Shown here piece by piece: positions 47,831-59,459 of a stretch of 64,000 nucleotides of DNA. Within the stretch, counting starts at the first letter, position 1, and each line of letters starts with the position of its first letter. The notes beneath the pieces are model-generated. The model saw nothing but the letters and a program-made list of their open reading frames with translations. It made no database searches and was not told the DNA's origin. This DNA comes from Siphonodentalium dalli (taxonomy: Eukaryota; Mollusca; Scaphopoda; Gadilida; Siphonodentaliidae), in NCBI GenBank assembly GCA_032622095.1, contig CP136069.1, forward strand, positions 167,144,394 to 167,208,393, in the 5' to 3' direction. The position numbers were made by a program, and so were the translations under genes.

Positions 47831-48045
47831 CTGCGATAAATCGCAAACATCTTTCATTCTTTGCGATAAAATACTTTGCGATATCTTTGACCGCGATAAA
47901 TCACAAAAACATTTGCGACACATACTTTTGCCATCGCAAAGGTATATGTTAATTTGTTTGCGATAATCGCAAAGTATTTTAAATTTTTATCGCAAATATG
48001 TTTGCGATTAAGTATTTTACAATCTATCGTAAAGATGTTTGCAAT
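47831..48045. repeat. Cluster of TTTGCGA / TCGCAAA words
   Basis: Nine exact copies on both strands lie within about 190 bp, most extended to TTTGCGATAA or its complement, plus degenerate versions (ATCGTAAA, TTTGCAAT). Their mixed orientation gives many small hairpins. It directly follows the inverted-repeat element. Confidence 0.75.
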
Positions 48046-48320
48046 TTATCAACATAAACAATACACCTGTATTTGTACATAGATGTTTGGAAAGCGACAG
48101 GAGGGTTTCAAAACTTGAACCCAAATTGGGGTGGGGGATTGCCGAGCCGCCTTTGTGTCCACTGTAATATGTATACAATATTAAATGAATGGAAGCGCTT
48201 TGGGTTTGAGTTTCTTTGTCAATAAGAATGGCTGCATAATTAAGGAGTTACATGTCTATGTATTTCATGTTTAAATAGTGGTTATATCAGAGTATATGTA
48301 CATTGTATGTTGTGTGTTAT

Positions 48321-48417
48321 CGGGGGGCTAGTCAGTGGTCAAATGAGCACGGCACCGGTCACCAAGCTGTAGGACCTCATCTCGTGACAGACAGGGGTTC
48401 GAATCATATGTGGCGAC
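48321..48417 (+). repeat. tRNA-derived SINE head (degenerate)
   Basis: TAGTCAGTGG at 48329-48338 fits a pol III A box and GGTTCGAATC at 48396-48405 fits a B box. Their spacing of about 57 bp is like a long-variable-arm tRNA (Leu/Ser type). The T stem does not pair, so it is not a functional tRNA gene. The SINE body is not delimited; the word GCAGACGGTGCA at 48478 and its complement near 48788 may mark related sequence. Confidence 0.5.
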
Positions 48418-49310
48418 CTCTACTCCAACTGTCTGCCTGAATAAAACTGTCCGATTATCAGTGGTTTACATATATGTGCAGACGGTGCATCGTGACTATC
48501 TATTGTACATGTAGGTGACTAACCATAGACCACATGGTTTCCACCATCAACAAATGATCTGGCCTCATTGATCTATCGCCTTAGTTGTGGAAAGCGACCC
48601 AAAACCCTAATACATAAATGTGTATTAGAACATACTCAATGTTGCTACTGCCTTTCATTTATTTATTTTATATTTGGGGTTTTACATTGCTTTCTTCAAT
48701 TAAGCGATATGACAGCAAAGCCAGATTAATTGTTGGTAGAGGAAACCATGTGTGCAATATAATAATGTTTTTTTAATTTAAGTAATTTATGCACCGTCTG
48801 CTCGCATCTAAACCACCGACCATCATGAAGGTGAAGGTAGCCCATGTTTCCTCTGTTAATATTCCCATGTTATTTATACTAGTAATTATATGAAGGAAGC
48901 CCGTGTTTCCTCTGTCCTCCCCATGTTATGATAATTAGATGTATGTATAGTCAGTGTTTCCTCTGTTCCTCCCATGTTATTATCATATTACGGGGGGTCG
49001 GGGGCATATGCAGGTCGTCGAGGGCTCTGCCTGTCTGTCCGAGCATATCACCTTGTAACTCGGTTGTTAATAATCAGAGTTTGTTATCTTTTGGCATGGT
49101 GAAAGCACAGATTGGTACCCATATTAATTAGGCTAATTATTCAAGGCATGTAATTTTCTTCCATAATTCTGTTGTACGAGAAAGGTCGATTTCGTGACAA
49201 TTAGGTGTTGGAAATTGATTTTTTCGATCTATAATTGTAGATGTATATTGCAGACATTGAGCACCTGTGAACCTGGTTGAATTTTCTGTGGTTCGATGGA
49301 TCACATCCAT
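48418..49310. other. No gene seen
   Basis: Contains a threefold degenerate repeat of CC-GTGTTTCCTCTG followed by CCCATGTTAT (48842-48985, about 50-60 bp apart). Otherwise nothing recognised. Confidence 0.55.
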
Positions 49311-50218
49311 CCTCAAGCTAGGGCTTCACGGTTTTTCGGTATTTAGTCATACCGCGGTTTTATTTTTAATACCGTGTAGTCGGTATTGGATTACTTGAAT
49401 AGTCGGTACATCGTCGCAAACTATATTTTCTTCTTTTCGTCGGTTTTATGACAGCAAACGTAAAAAAAACTTGATATAATCCGAGGAAATAACGCGTGCT
49501 GGTAAGTAATTAACGAGAACCAGCGAGACTGAACGAGAATCAGCGAGACGAGATGATAACCAGCCAGACGCCCAGACCATAACTGCAGCAAATTGCGAAA
49601 TTTAACAAAGGTAGTGCCAACACGTTGTACGCTGATGGATGTGTGTTTATAGTCGTCTCATATTCAGCTTAAATTAGTGTACACAATGCAATAATTAGAC
49701 CATGATCGCCATCCATACAATTACGAAATTTAAACGTTACTCCCACAATTGTTTCCAATTGCTAATGTTTATCCATCACCGAGACACCACAGATAAATAG
49801 GTATTGGTTGGAGACGACCTGATCCTTAAAGTATAATTTGGACTTAAATCCCCTCATGGTATAACTTCTTTAGAAAACGAACCAAGATATATATCAATTT
49901 CATTCTCGATAATAATTTGCTTTGTTGTGAATTAAACATTATGAATTATATATTTTTATTTTTGCATAAGCGACGTCATTAGGACCCCACACATTGTTAC
50001 GATCACAGGCGACAAGCATTGTGTTGTCCTATTTTCGTGTGTCCGCGTGACACTGCATTCACGCGCGAATATTGAATTGCGTACTGCATGTTCCATAGGA
50101 TCTTGACTAGCAAAATGTTTGGAAATTATTCTTGACGGTATTTAGTCATAACGCGGTATTTCATTTAATACCGTAGTCGATATTGTGGAGATGGATACCG
50201 TGAAGCCCTACCTCAAGC
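49311..50218. mobile_element. hAT-type MITE with 8-bp target duplication
   Basis: The element spans 49319-50210 (892 bp). Terminal inverted repeats are TAGGGCTTCACGGT and ACCGTGAAGCCCTA, flanked on both sides by CCTCAAGC (49311-49318 and 50211-50218). The 8-bp duplication and TA-G ends are diagnostic of the hAT superfamily. Subterminal regions are rich in CGGTATT/AATACCG words. There is no transposase frame, so it is non-autonomous. Confidence 0.92.
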
Positions 50219-50339
50219 TACTTATGTCATTTATTGGCATTTGTTTCTAATGTGGAGGGTTAGATATGTTTGAGACTCCACCACAGTTCAATTCACACCA
50301 GGTGCTCAGCTTCTGTAAATGTCAATTACGTTGGCCATG

Positions 50340-50575
50340 TAATTTTACGATTAAACCGTAAACTCACATTACTATGATGTCGTAATTTTGCGATTGTTTC
50401 TGATGGTCTAATTGCTGCCAACAGTTTCTGTCGTAATATTACGATCATTCTGTAAATGTACGATCAAATTTGTAAATGTCAGATTACGTTGATCTCGTAA
50501 TTTTACGACAGTTAATGATGGTCCCATTGCTGCCAACAGTTTCTGTCGTAATATTACGATGAATTTTTTTTACGT
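50340..50575. repeat. 115-bp tandem doublet with GTAATATTACGA palindromes
   Basis: TGATGGTC, ATTGCTGCCAACAGTTTCTG and TCGTAATATTACGA occur at about 50401 and again 115 bp later at 50516. TCGTAATTTTACGA-like words lie between them. Confidence 0.75.
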
Positions 50576-50789
50576 GTAGACTGTCACGCCAACTGCACAT
50601 CAGCAGCCAAATATCGATTTGTCAACCAATTTATTTGTCTTGAGTTAGTTTTCCCCTTGACTTCCATGACCAAAATCTCATATATATCCGACCATGTGCA
50701 GAGAAACTATTGCTGCATTCGCCAGCCTGAAGTGGTCCAGGGCGTTGTATAGTAAGATACCACTATTGATAAATCATAATCTATAGGTT

Positions 50790-51105
50790 AGTACCCTCGC
50801 CTTTGTAAGGTTTTGACAGTGGGACCACTAGGGTGGGAAACTACATTTCCCATCTTGGCCCTAGTCTCAGCTCTGGACCCTCGCCGACCCAGATGTGCAC
50901 CACAGTGGAAGGAATCCGCGACGCCAACATTTGTTTGATGAAATATTTTTATTCTCATAGGTTTTGACAGTGGGACCACTAGGGAGGGAAACTACATTTC
51001 CCATCTTGGCCCTAGTCTCAACTCTACCATATACTACGGTGTGAAACCTCATTTCCCACCTGGCCCTGGTATTATTAGCTCCAGATCCCACCATCAAAAC
51101 CACAT
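50790..51105. repeat. 150-bp tandem repeat with an inverted third unit
   Basis: GACAGTGGGACCACTAGGG, AAACTACATTTCCCATCTTG and CCCTAGTCTCA occur at 50813 and 50966. A third, weaker unit follows (51040-51075). The block ends with GATCCCACCATCAAAACC, the approximate complement of the first unit's start, so the set is also bounded by an inverted repeat. Confidence 0.7.
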
Positions 51106-51439
51106 GGCCGAGGCATTACGGCATGAGTATTCACTTTCACATCTTCACCAAACAAAATGCGTACATCTGGATACGTTACCATGCCGCAGTTTCTCTATTT
51201 AAATGTGATCAACCCACCATGTTGCCGACACATTCCGGTACATCCAGCCTGGACACAGCTCTATGTGTATCTCGTCTGTACTGCTTTAATATGCGCCTAT
51301 ACTAAGACCTTAGGGTGTCCAGGTTGGTGTGACGCCGGTATGGCCCGTCAACCAAGTGGTATAATTCGGCATTGTCTTCGTTAATATATCTGCACATGTC
51401 AGGTAGGAATAGGATTCCGAGGGTTAGCATACCGTAAGT

Positions 51440-53250
51440 TGCTCACGGGTTGAGTGCCTGCCATCTACGATGGAGTCCTTGACTATAATATCTGGTCCGG
51501 TCACTCAACACAGGGTGGTCGACCATCAGACAGGGTGTCCCCAAAAATCCAGTGGTATATCTTTCTGGTTACCATCATCACTGGTGATCCAAAAATATAT
51601 GCCCGGTTCGCCACTGATGGTCGACCCCAAACACGAGCTCCATCTGATATGCCAACTCAGAATCAGGGATGGCAACTTGTCCAAAAAGGCTTCTATAAGT
51701 ACTATCGGTCTAATTGAAGTGGGAAGCCCTCAGTATGTTAACCATGAGGTGTCACTGTGAGGGCGCCCTCGGGTACGCCAACTTTCTTGGGACCCAATTG
51801 TCGTCCTACCACCAAGACAGTTGTGGGCAGCCAGCCACATATATATCTCAAATTCTGCAAACGTCATCCTATCAAAAGTGAACACCGATCATGCCAGGGT
51901 GCATCGCACACAGGACGTACCAACCTCAGCCAGTCCATCGCCTTATCATTTTTTAAGAACTTTCTGGTCTTCCCATGTACTTCTCTGGCTGTGGAGGTTG
52001 TCCAGCGAGTGGGATGCCAACCAAGCACGATAAATCTCAGTGAATCCTTTTTATGTTTCACGGTACGCCACATTGAGATGCGCCAACGGGTGTTCACATT
52101 GGTCACCAAATACTTGGGATTAACAGTATATCGCACGCGATAGTAAGGGCTACCAATGTGTTTGGCTGACCGTGAATACTCTGAGGGATACCTCTTCTAA
52201 TCCCTAGATGCGCCAACGGGTGTTCACATTGGTCACCAAATACTTGGGATTAACAATATATCACAAGCGATAGTAAGGGCTACCAATGTATTTGGCTGAC
52301 CGTGAATTATCTGAGGGATACATTTTCTCATCCCTATTTGGCTGACCGTGAATTCTCTGAGGAATACCTCTTCTCATCCCTTTCGTCTGCTTATCGGTGG
52401 CTGTCCACATCAGCCCAAGGTTGGTGTGACAATCTGGGACCAAGTAGCTTTTAAAAATTAGCAAGCCACAATTGCTAATGTATGAAGGAGTCCAACTGAG
52501 AGGTCGCCCGTAAAAGAGCGCCAATTAACTTTAAATTACCAATCGAGGGGATACCCCAATGGGAATCGTTCAAGGTGCACACAATATTTAGTCGTCAATT
52601 GCTAGGTCTACCCAACATTTCGCCAGCTTCTGTGTATGACTTCCCAATGAATTGATTCTTACACTGGTCAACAATCAGGTTTCCACTGAACTGGCAGACC
52701 AAATATGGTGCGACAATTTGAGAAAGAGAAGGCGTCCAAAACGTTATAAACAGCCAACCATTCCGAGGGATGCCAAAATGAGAATTGTGTTCATGGTGCA
52801 CACAATATTTGGTCGCCAATTTCTAGGTCTACCCAACATGTCACCAGTCTCTGCGCATGACCTCTCCATGAATTGATTCTTCCACTGGTCGACAATCATG
52901 GTTCCCATTGAATCAGCAGACCAAACATTGTGTGACAATTTGAGAAAAAGGCGTCCAAAGACGTTACAAACAGCCAATCATTCCTAGGGATGACAAAATG
53001 AGAAATGGATGCTCACTGATTCTCGTAAATCTTCGATCAGCATAACCCAAATGAAAACGCCATGGAATACCTGGGATTCCCAATATATCGCCAGCCTACC
53101 ACTGGTCTTTCTTCAAAAGACACCTCCGACCACTTTTCAGTCTTCTGCTAGGCGACAGTAAGGGCTACCAATGCATTTGGCTGACCGTATGCTCCATAAC
53201 CATTTTCACCGAGGGATGCCTCTTCATTTCAGTTCTTGATCTTGACAGGT
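51440..53250. repeat. Degenerate tandem repeat tract (130- and 221-bp periods)
   Basis: ATGCGCCAACGGGTGTTCAC recurs 130 bp apart (52079, 52209) with the rest of the unit (AAGGGCTACCAATGT, TTGGCTGACCGTGAAT). GGTGCACACAATATTT and CTAGGTCTACCCAACAT recur 221 bp apart (52574, 52795). Weaker relatives extend on both sides. Several open frames here (for example 51757-52143 plus, 52261-52524 minus) are repeat by-products: they differ in frame between units. Confidence 0.65.
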
Positions 53251-55863
53251 GAGAAGTCCGAAGACTTCTGTCTAAACGGCAAGAGAGTAGATGGGCGCGA
53301 AGCGCCCGGGATGGTCGAAAAGATCGAGTGATCTTCTCTTTCACCCCACATTGTCTAAATCCATGAAGATCTGCCTTTTATATCCGACATTGACCAATCA
53401 GAATGCGAGAAACCCAAACGTATTGATTTTCTATAATTAGGACAGCTATCTCTGTGTAGAGAAAACCGATGAATAATTCACCGCTGACGACTCTCAGCTG
53501 TCTTCACTGAAATTCCGTCTGCTAAAATTCCATGTCCGTGACACATGCATAATATGTGAGTGGTCCACATGTGCATGCATATATGTGGGTGGTGATAGAA
53601 AATAGAGTTTTATTGAAATAAAGTGTTCAGAGCCATAGGCTCATAGCGCACAAAGGGGCCACAGCCCCCCCGCCGCTGAATAAATGCTACCGAATGGAGT
53701 CTGTTTCAGTTAGTAAATAGAGTAATACAGTAATAGTTTGATTTTGTTGCGTCCCATATGTGCATGCATATATGTGGGGTAGGGTTGGAGTACAACATAC
53801 AGTTTTAATTCAATGAAGTGTTCCAACGCGGCTCCAGAGAACGAGAAGCTTGACCTTGACCATATATATCCTAGTTGCTCACTCCGTTTGATGGACAATT
53901 AATGAGTTAACCATGAGCTAACATAATTTCTTCAAACACATGTTCGTTGATTCTCAACAACGGTCTTTTTAAATTGATGTAGTTGCCACGGAAACGGAAT
54001 TTTTTTTTTAACGACATGGGACCCCCTCACAGGGGCACTCCCTCCAAAAGGTTTTCCCTATAACTAATCAACATATATTTGAAGTTTAATGCTTAAGTTT
54101 AAACGCATATATCTTACAACTGGCTTGTCGGTTGCAATAAGAACGCAGTTCCCCATGTAGCCTATATGCTGTATATGTTTTCTGAGTAAAGATAACGTAT
54201 TCAAAACTGATCTATAGACTCATTGGGTAGAATATTTATGACCCGAAATGAACAATTTTTTTTTTGCCAATGACCTTGACCTTTGTATATGACCGATCAA
54301 CTCTAAAGGTGAAATCTTCAGTGTCAAAAAAGCCCACCAAGGGTAGCACTGCCAAGATAAATTTATCGCATTAAACTTTCTAGTCATAAACCATTATAGG
54401 TATATTTTATGTCCGTCAAAAACACCCTCCGTTGCCATGGATACATACATTTTGCATACTAAGCAACACTGCCCTAGTGTGCCCCAGCACTGACATAAAC
54501 TTCAGATATAAGCTTTCAGAAAAACATTTGGTAGAATTTATCCATCAAGTTGGTACCATTTTCCATTTTTGGGGATCCTGGCTCATGGACTAAAATTTAC
54601 ACCATGTACATGTATCTCACTCTATAATAGCGTCCTATAACGTTATTTTATACTAAAGCTACCCGGCGATTCACGCTCCAAAATAAGCTTAATAATATTC
54701 GCATTTGAAGTTCTCCCGGTATCAAAATAGGTTGATCAATACCTGAACTACCTTTCTACGAACATTAGATGTCCAAGAAAGACAAATTGAGGTCATACAA
54801 TTACAACTTTGAACACTTTGAAACAGTGTTCAGTGTTAGTCTAATTCTGGTATGGTACAAACAAAGAGTGTTTGTTTCACTTCTGTGCGAAAACGTGAAA
54901 GCATCTGGAAAATGGTTGTGACCATGTCAAGTATTTTTCAGCGCCTATAGATATGAAGCCGGTATATAATAAAATGGTGTAGTTGTCAACCCTTCATATA
55001 CCATATGGTCCAATGACCATTTGTTTTATGTCATAACGAGATGTAGCCAGATAATGAAAATCATGATGATAATTTGTTCATGTAAATTGAACGATCAAGA
55101 TTGTGACAAAACCCATGTCTCTTCCCGAAAACACTTACAACAACAACAACAACATCAGCATAAACAACAGCAGCAACAAGAAAACACATTCTACTAAACT
55201 CATTTGCATCGCTGCGTCTGAATACACAAGAGAAATGCATAATGTTACAACTTATTTACTTTAAAGTATCGTAAAATAACAAATGATACAAAGTTCTAAT
55301 AAGAGTCACAATTCTGTCTCAGTTTGTAAGGAAAATTACGACAAAACAGCTATTTCCCAGTGAAATAAACTAAATGTATTACCCCTCTAGCTAAAACGTT
55401 TTATTTTATACTGCTCAATCAAAGAGATATGTCATATTTACTTCCACAAATATAGACATAACGTAGGAAACAACTATATGGTATGTGCTCAGTAATTGTT
55501 TGCATGGCGTAACTTTGTGAGAAAGAGATGTTATGACTTAGACAAAATTAATGTAGTAAGTTAATATATGAACAGTGCAAAATATTGTTTTAGCCCAATG
55601 GTTGTTCGAACATGATTTTGGTGTTACATCTGGGCTATATTTTTTAGAATAAAAAGTACTCAGCGCACATATAGAGAACCTTGACGGGATAGGAACACAT
55701 TTCCGACCATCCGTTTGAAAGTATGGTTGTCTGGATTTGTGTCGTTTACTAAAATATATTGACGGTGCATGCAGAATATGCATATATATATTTATCCCAC
55801 AGGATTAGAGTGAAAGACAACAACTGGAATGCGTTTTATAGCTACCTGTTCAGAAAATCATAA
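53251..55863. other. No gene recognised; dispersed repeats
   Basis: Contains a short GC hairpin GGGCGCGAAGCGCCC (53294-53308), the second copy of the 46.19-kb repeat (53630-53770), the second copy of the 32.74-kb repeat (54660-54960) and a CAA-rich tract (55139-55180). No coding region recognised. If the exon at 55864 belongs to a gene, this would be intron or upstream DNA. Confidence 0.5.
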
Positions 55864-56160
55864 TTATTTACAGGAAGCCGATACAGTAAATGTAGTAGTA
55901 ACCAATACAAACATGTGGGTGACACTTTTTTGAGGCACAATAACCGCCTATACAGATTAGGCCAAAAGGGGGAGACATCAATCGAATACGTATGTCCCAA
56001 AACAAAAAAACAGGGAGGGAGGGTTGTCAACACAAACGACTGTCTTCGGCAAAGAAATTATTGGAAAGAATGTTTAACGCAGTATAACTGCGCGCATCCC
56101 CCGGCCAAAGATATAGTTCCTATGGTTCTGCTCTTCAAATTATCCCCATTCGCTAACTAA
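55864..56160 (+). CDS. Candidate FLYWCH-like zinc-finger terminal exon
   Basis: The frame is open from after a TAA at 55861 to TAA at 56158-56160. TTATTTACAG at 55864-55873 could be a splice acceptor. The roughly 95-residue translation contains GDTFLRHNNRLYRLGQ, then IEYVCP, GGRVV and CAHPPAKD. This order (F, G-x-Y, aromatic-x-C, x-R, H-P-P) resembles a FLYWCH domain, though the usual W is replaced by I-E-Y, the second Cys is missing and the first His of H-x-H is Cys. FLYWCH domains bind DNA in transcription factors and occur in Mutator-type transposases. AATAAA signals follow at 56334-56339 and 56473-56478. Upstream exons are not identified; it may be a host terminal exon or a transposon relic. 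Confidence 0.4.
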   Translation, partial: LFTGSRYSKCSSNQYKHVGDTFLRHNNRLYRLGQKGETSIEYVCPKTKKQGGRVVNTNDCLRQRNYWKECLTQYNCAHPPAKDIVPMVLLFKLSPFAN

Positions 56161-56550
56161 ATAGCAATACTGCCAAAATACTTGTACTTTATAATTATGT
56201 TTTATTTTCGTCTAAGTACTTCGCAATATCAGTGTATAGCTTACTTATCTGAAATGTCATGCGGTATGATGTAGTGATATGTACGAATGAAAGATCTCGT
56301 GATCAAACATGATAACTTAATTAAATAAATCTTATAGCTTCCCATTAAGTATACGCCCATACCAGTTATGTAACAATAATATGTTGTCTTCACTTATAGA
56401 TGAATGTTTTGTTTTCTTTGCTTTTTATCTGTTTGTCATTCTTGGTTATAACCAAATGTTTGGTTTCTTACCAATAAAGAATTTTATATTTATGGATTTA
56501 TATTACTGAATTTCAGCAATCGATAAACATCCGACACATTTTGGACAGGC
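56161..56550 (+). other. Possible 3' UTR with AATAAA signals
   Basis: AT-rich sequence after the candidate exon with AATAAA at 56334-56339 and 56473-56478; nothing else recognised. The 3'-UTR reading depends on the exon being real. Confidence 0.3.
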
Positions 56551-58176
56551 CCAGTGCCCTGTTTCATGAAGGCAACTTATGACATAGTTGGGACTTAAGA
56601 TGGTCATAAGTCATAAGTCATAAGTGCGTTTCACGAACAAAGTCTTAACCTAAGATGGTCTTAACTTTGGTCTTAACTTTAAGACTGGTGTGAGGTGTCA
56701 TAAGATAATCTTAAAGTTAAGACCTACGTTGTGATCCGCAGTTGGTCCGAAATGTGGATGGGATCTAGTTCATGTATATATTATTATAAACACATTTAAC
56801 TGAATAAATGCTTATGTCAGCTATTATTATTATTATTATTATTTACTTGCCTTTCTATATTATTATGTTATAATTTGATTGTAAAATGTATTGTATATGT
56901 ACCCCGTATATATATCGGCAAGATAATAATACATAATATGTGTTATTTTATTATTATGATGTATATTATCATAATCTATTAACTATGAAATAAAAAGATA
57001 TATAGCATGTATATAGTATACGGACCTCGCGGGCACATCGGGATCTGCGAAAGAACATATAATATCACTGTGAACTGGCCCACAGACCCCTGGGGGAATT
57101 ACTAAAATACCAATATAGACTATACCAGTGGTATAGTCTATATTGGTATTTTAGTAATTTTCCCCAGGGGCCTGTGAACCGGCCGTCTGTTCGCGTGTTG
57201 TTAATTATAAACGCTCTTTATTAGAAGTCGTTGATTTGGTTTTTATTAAAACATATATGCAGAATGTCGTTCATTCACGTAACGTACTTTCGAAGTTCAT
57301 ACGCAGTTTGTTAATTATAACAGGCGTTTAGCACATTTATCAACAGAACCAGAGCAAATGGCATTAACATCATTTATATATGGCTTCTACAAGTATGTCT
57401 CAGATAGAAAATAAGTCTATTTGGAGCACGATATGAAGTCCTATTCACATTATAACAATATAAATAAAGAGCGTTTTGTGTTAGTATTCCATGCATGTTG
57501 GCAATCAATAAAGAGCTTTTAGCTCAGTGCTTCCATTGTGGTGTATTGTATTAGTATGCCGTCGTGGCGACATATTCGGTTTCCTGGTATTATAGATGCC
57601 TCAAAGACGTATAATGTATTAGAACCTAATATCAGCATTGAAAGGAGCGAACATATGTCTCGCGTCGCCTTAATGACATGTTATATGGGTGAAGGTTCAC
57701 ATTCTGAGTTACGATGTATAAGTCCCTTTAATAACTGAAATAATATACTTGAGCTCGTTACGTTTGTATAAAATAGGCATTGGAAGCATGCAGCTATGTG
57801 TGGATGGGGTCTGATGCGAAAACACAGTTAAAAAGCGCGCTCGTACAGTTAAGTATGCACCAGTCATTATACTGATTATCGCCCTTGCATTAAAATATCA
57901 TAATTATTCTTAGACACGCCCTAGTATATGTCAGCAGACACTGTACGTAGGCATATAACATACACAGAACCAACATTTTCTGTGCATAGCGGTAATAAAT
58001 TGTCGAGAGCCAGTCTAAAAGCGCGCGAACTTAAATTACTACTTAAGTAGGACTTAATCTTGTTTTGTGAAACGCGTTCTTGAAACGGAAAAGTTACATC
58101 ATAAGATCCACCATAGATCTTAGATTAAGTCCATCTTAAGATAATCTTATGACATTGCTTCATGAAACAGGCCCCA
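56551..58176. mobile_element. 1.6-kb TIR element, CCTGTTTCATGAAG ends
   Basis: Left end GTGCCCTGTTTCATGAAGGC (56553 on) and right end GCTTCATGAAACAGGCCCC (58157-58175) form an inverted repeat. Inside both ends lie CTTAAG/TCTTAAGAT-rich stretches in opposite orientation (56580-56730 and 58025-58150), including three tandem CATAAGT words (about 56607-56628). The middle holds a TTA microsatellite (56822-56844), the hairpin at 57081-57176 and AATAAAGAGCG words. No transposase seen. Confidence 0.7.
57081..57176. repeat. Long hairpin, 31-bp perfect stem
   Basis: Perfect arms 57097-57127 and 57129-57159 (AATTACTAAAATACCAATAT...) meet at a single G. A C/G-rich extension pairs CACAGACCCCTGGGGG with CCCCAGGGGCCTGTG. 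It lies inside the 56.55-58.18 kb element. Confidence 0.9.
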
Positions 58177-58467
58177 GGAACCTATCACAAACAAATCTCT
58201 AACGCAAAGCGGGTTTGGTTTTAAATGTGTTCAAACATATATAAACGTTTGTCTGACGGGATAAAATAGTACATGCACGAACTGTGGAAATTCACAACGC
58301 ACATTAAAAATTTCAGTAATCGTTAAAATCTCATATTTATAACTAAAGTTTGCAAGGAAAATAGGTACGGATTTTGCCCCGATTTTGAACATCAAACACA
58401 CCTAAACAAACCAACATATGTTTGTAAAATGCTCATCGAATGCAAGAGTTCCAGATACCAGCTATGT
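58177..58467. other. No gene seen
   Basis: Non-coding AT-rich sequence with no recognised element. Confidence 0.6.
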
Positions 58468-58712
58468 GAACGTCTGAATGGACGGTTTAGAGCTGAAATC
58501 AGTGACGTAGGTTCCTGAACGTCTGAATCGACGGTTTAGAGCTGAAATCAGTGACGTAGATTCCTGAACGTCTGAATCGACGGTTTAGAGCTGAAATCAG
58601 TGACGTAGATTCCTGAACGCCTGAATCGACGGTTTAGAGCTGAAATCAGTGACGTATATTCCTGAACGTCTGAATCGACGGTTTAGAGCTGAAATCAGTG
58701 ACGTAGATTCCT
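58468..58712. repeat. Minisatellite, five exact 49-bp units
   Basis: Units start at 58468, 58517, 58566, 58615 and 58664. Each reads GAACGTCTGAATCGACGG, TTTAGAGCTGAAATCAG, TGACGTAGATTCCT. The units differ at only a handful of positions, so the array is young. Each unit carries a TGACGTA word like half of a CREB/ATF site; no function is implied. 49 is not a multiple of three. Confidence 0.95.
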
Positions 58713-59459
58713 TGCCTGTTGGCTATGAGTTTCGATCTTTGTAATTCGAGTTTAACAAGTTTATAGAATCCTCTTCTCGCCGGACGTGTCAATTTTATCT
58801 TACCACTACATGCTGGGCGTGTAAATAGAGTCCACATGCTTACAACTCTGTTAGTATGTGTTCTTTAAACGCCGAATATCGGCCATACTTATGTTTGTCA
58901 AAATTGGTAGGATATACGAATTCGAAGGACAGATATATTGCCAGATGTGTGTAAATGATAACTTATAGATTATAGCCTATATATGATATAGCTAACGATC
59001 ATCGCTGGCATGCAACATATTCCAGCGTGATATGACCTATTTTGTCAATATGAGTTTATGAGATTGATTACGTTGTTATTCATATACTAGTATCTATCAT
59101 TTATATAATTGTCCATGCGCGCAGAGGACAAGCATGCATATTAGCAGAGTAACGTAACTCTATATGTAGCATACACTGATTGTGGTAAATAAACGATTTA
59201 ATATATCTGCCCAGGTTGACAGATAGTACTTGTTATAATGTACTCCAGTTACTGTAGGTGCACGAACAACACTTGGATCTCCAGAAATCAATTTTATGAA
59301 GGTACAACAAGGCCGTACCGTGGCTCATTTTGTTCAGCATACTCGAATTATGTAAAAGAACCCGAGTGGCTGTTGTTCCCCTTACAAACCGTTAACATCA
59401 TTTCTAGGCCCCTTTAGATACTTATAAAATGCACGGATGGATTGATCAGTTAAATTATT
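58713..59459. other. No gene seen
   Basis: No recognised element or coding region between the minisatellite and the non-LTR element. Confidence 0.55.

Noticed and set aside
48321-48417. Functional tRNA gene
   Set aside because: A and B boxes are present, but the T stem and acceptor stem do not pair; a SINE head fits better.
51123-52977. Several 70-128 residue frames suggesting an exon cluster
   Set aside because: The region is a degenerate tandem repeat; frames are not kept between units and no domain is recognisable.
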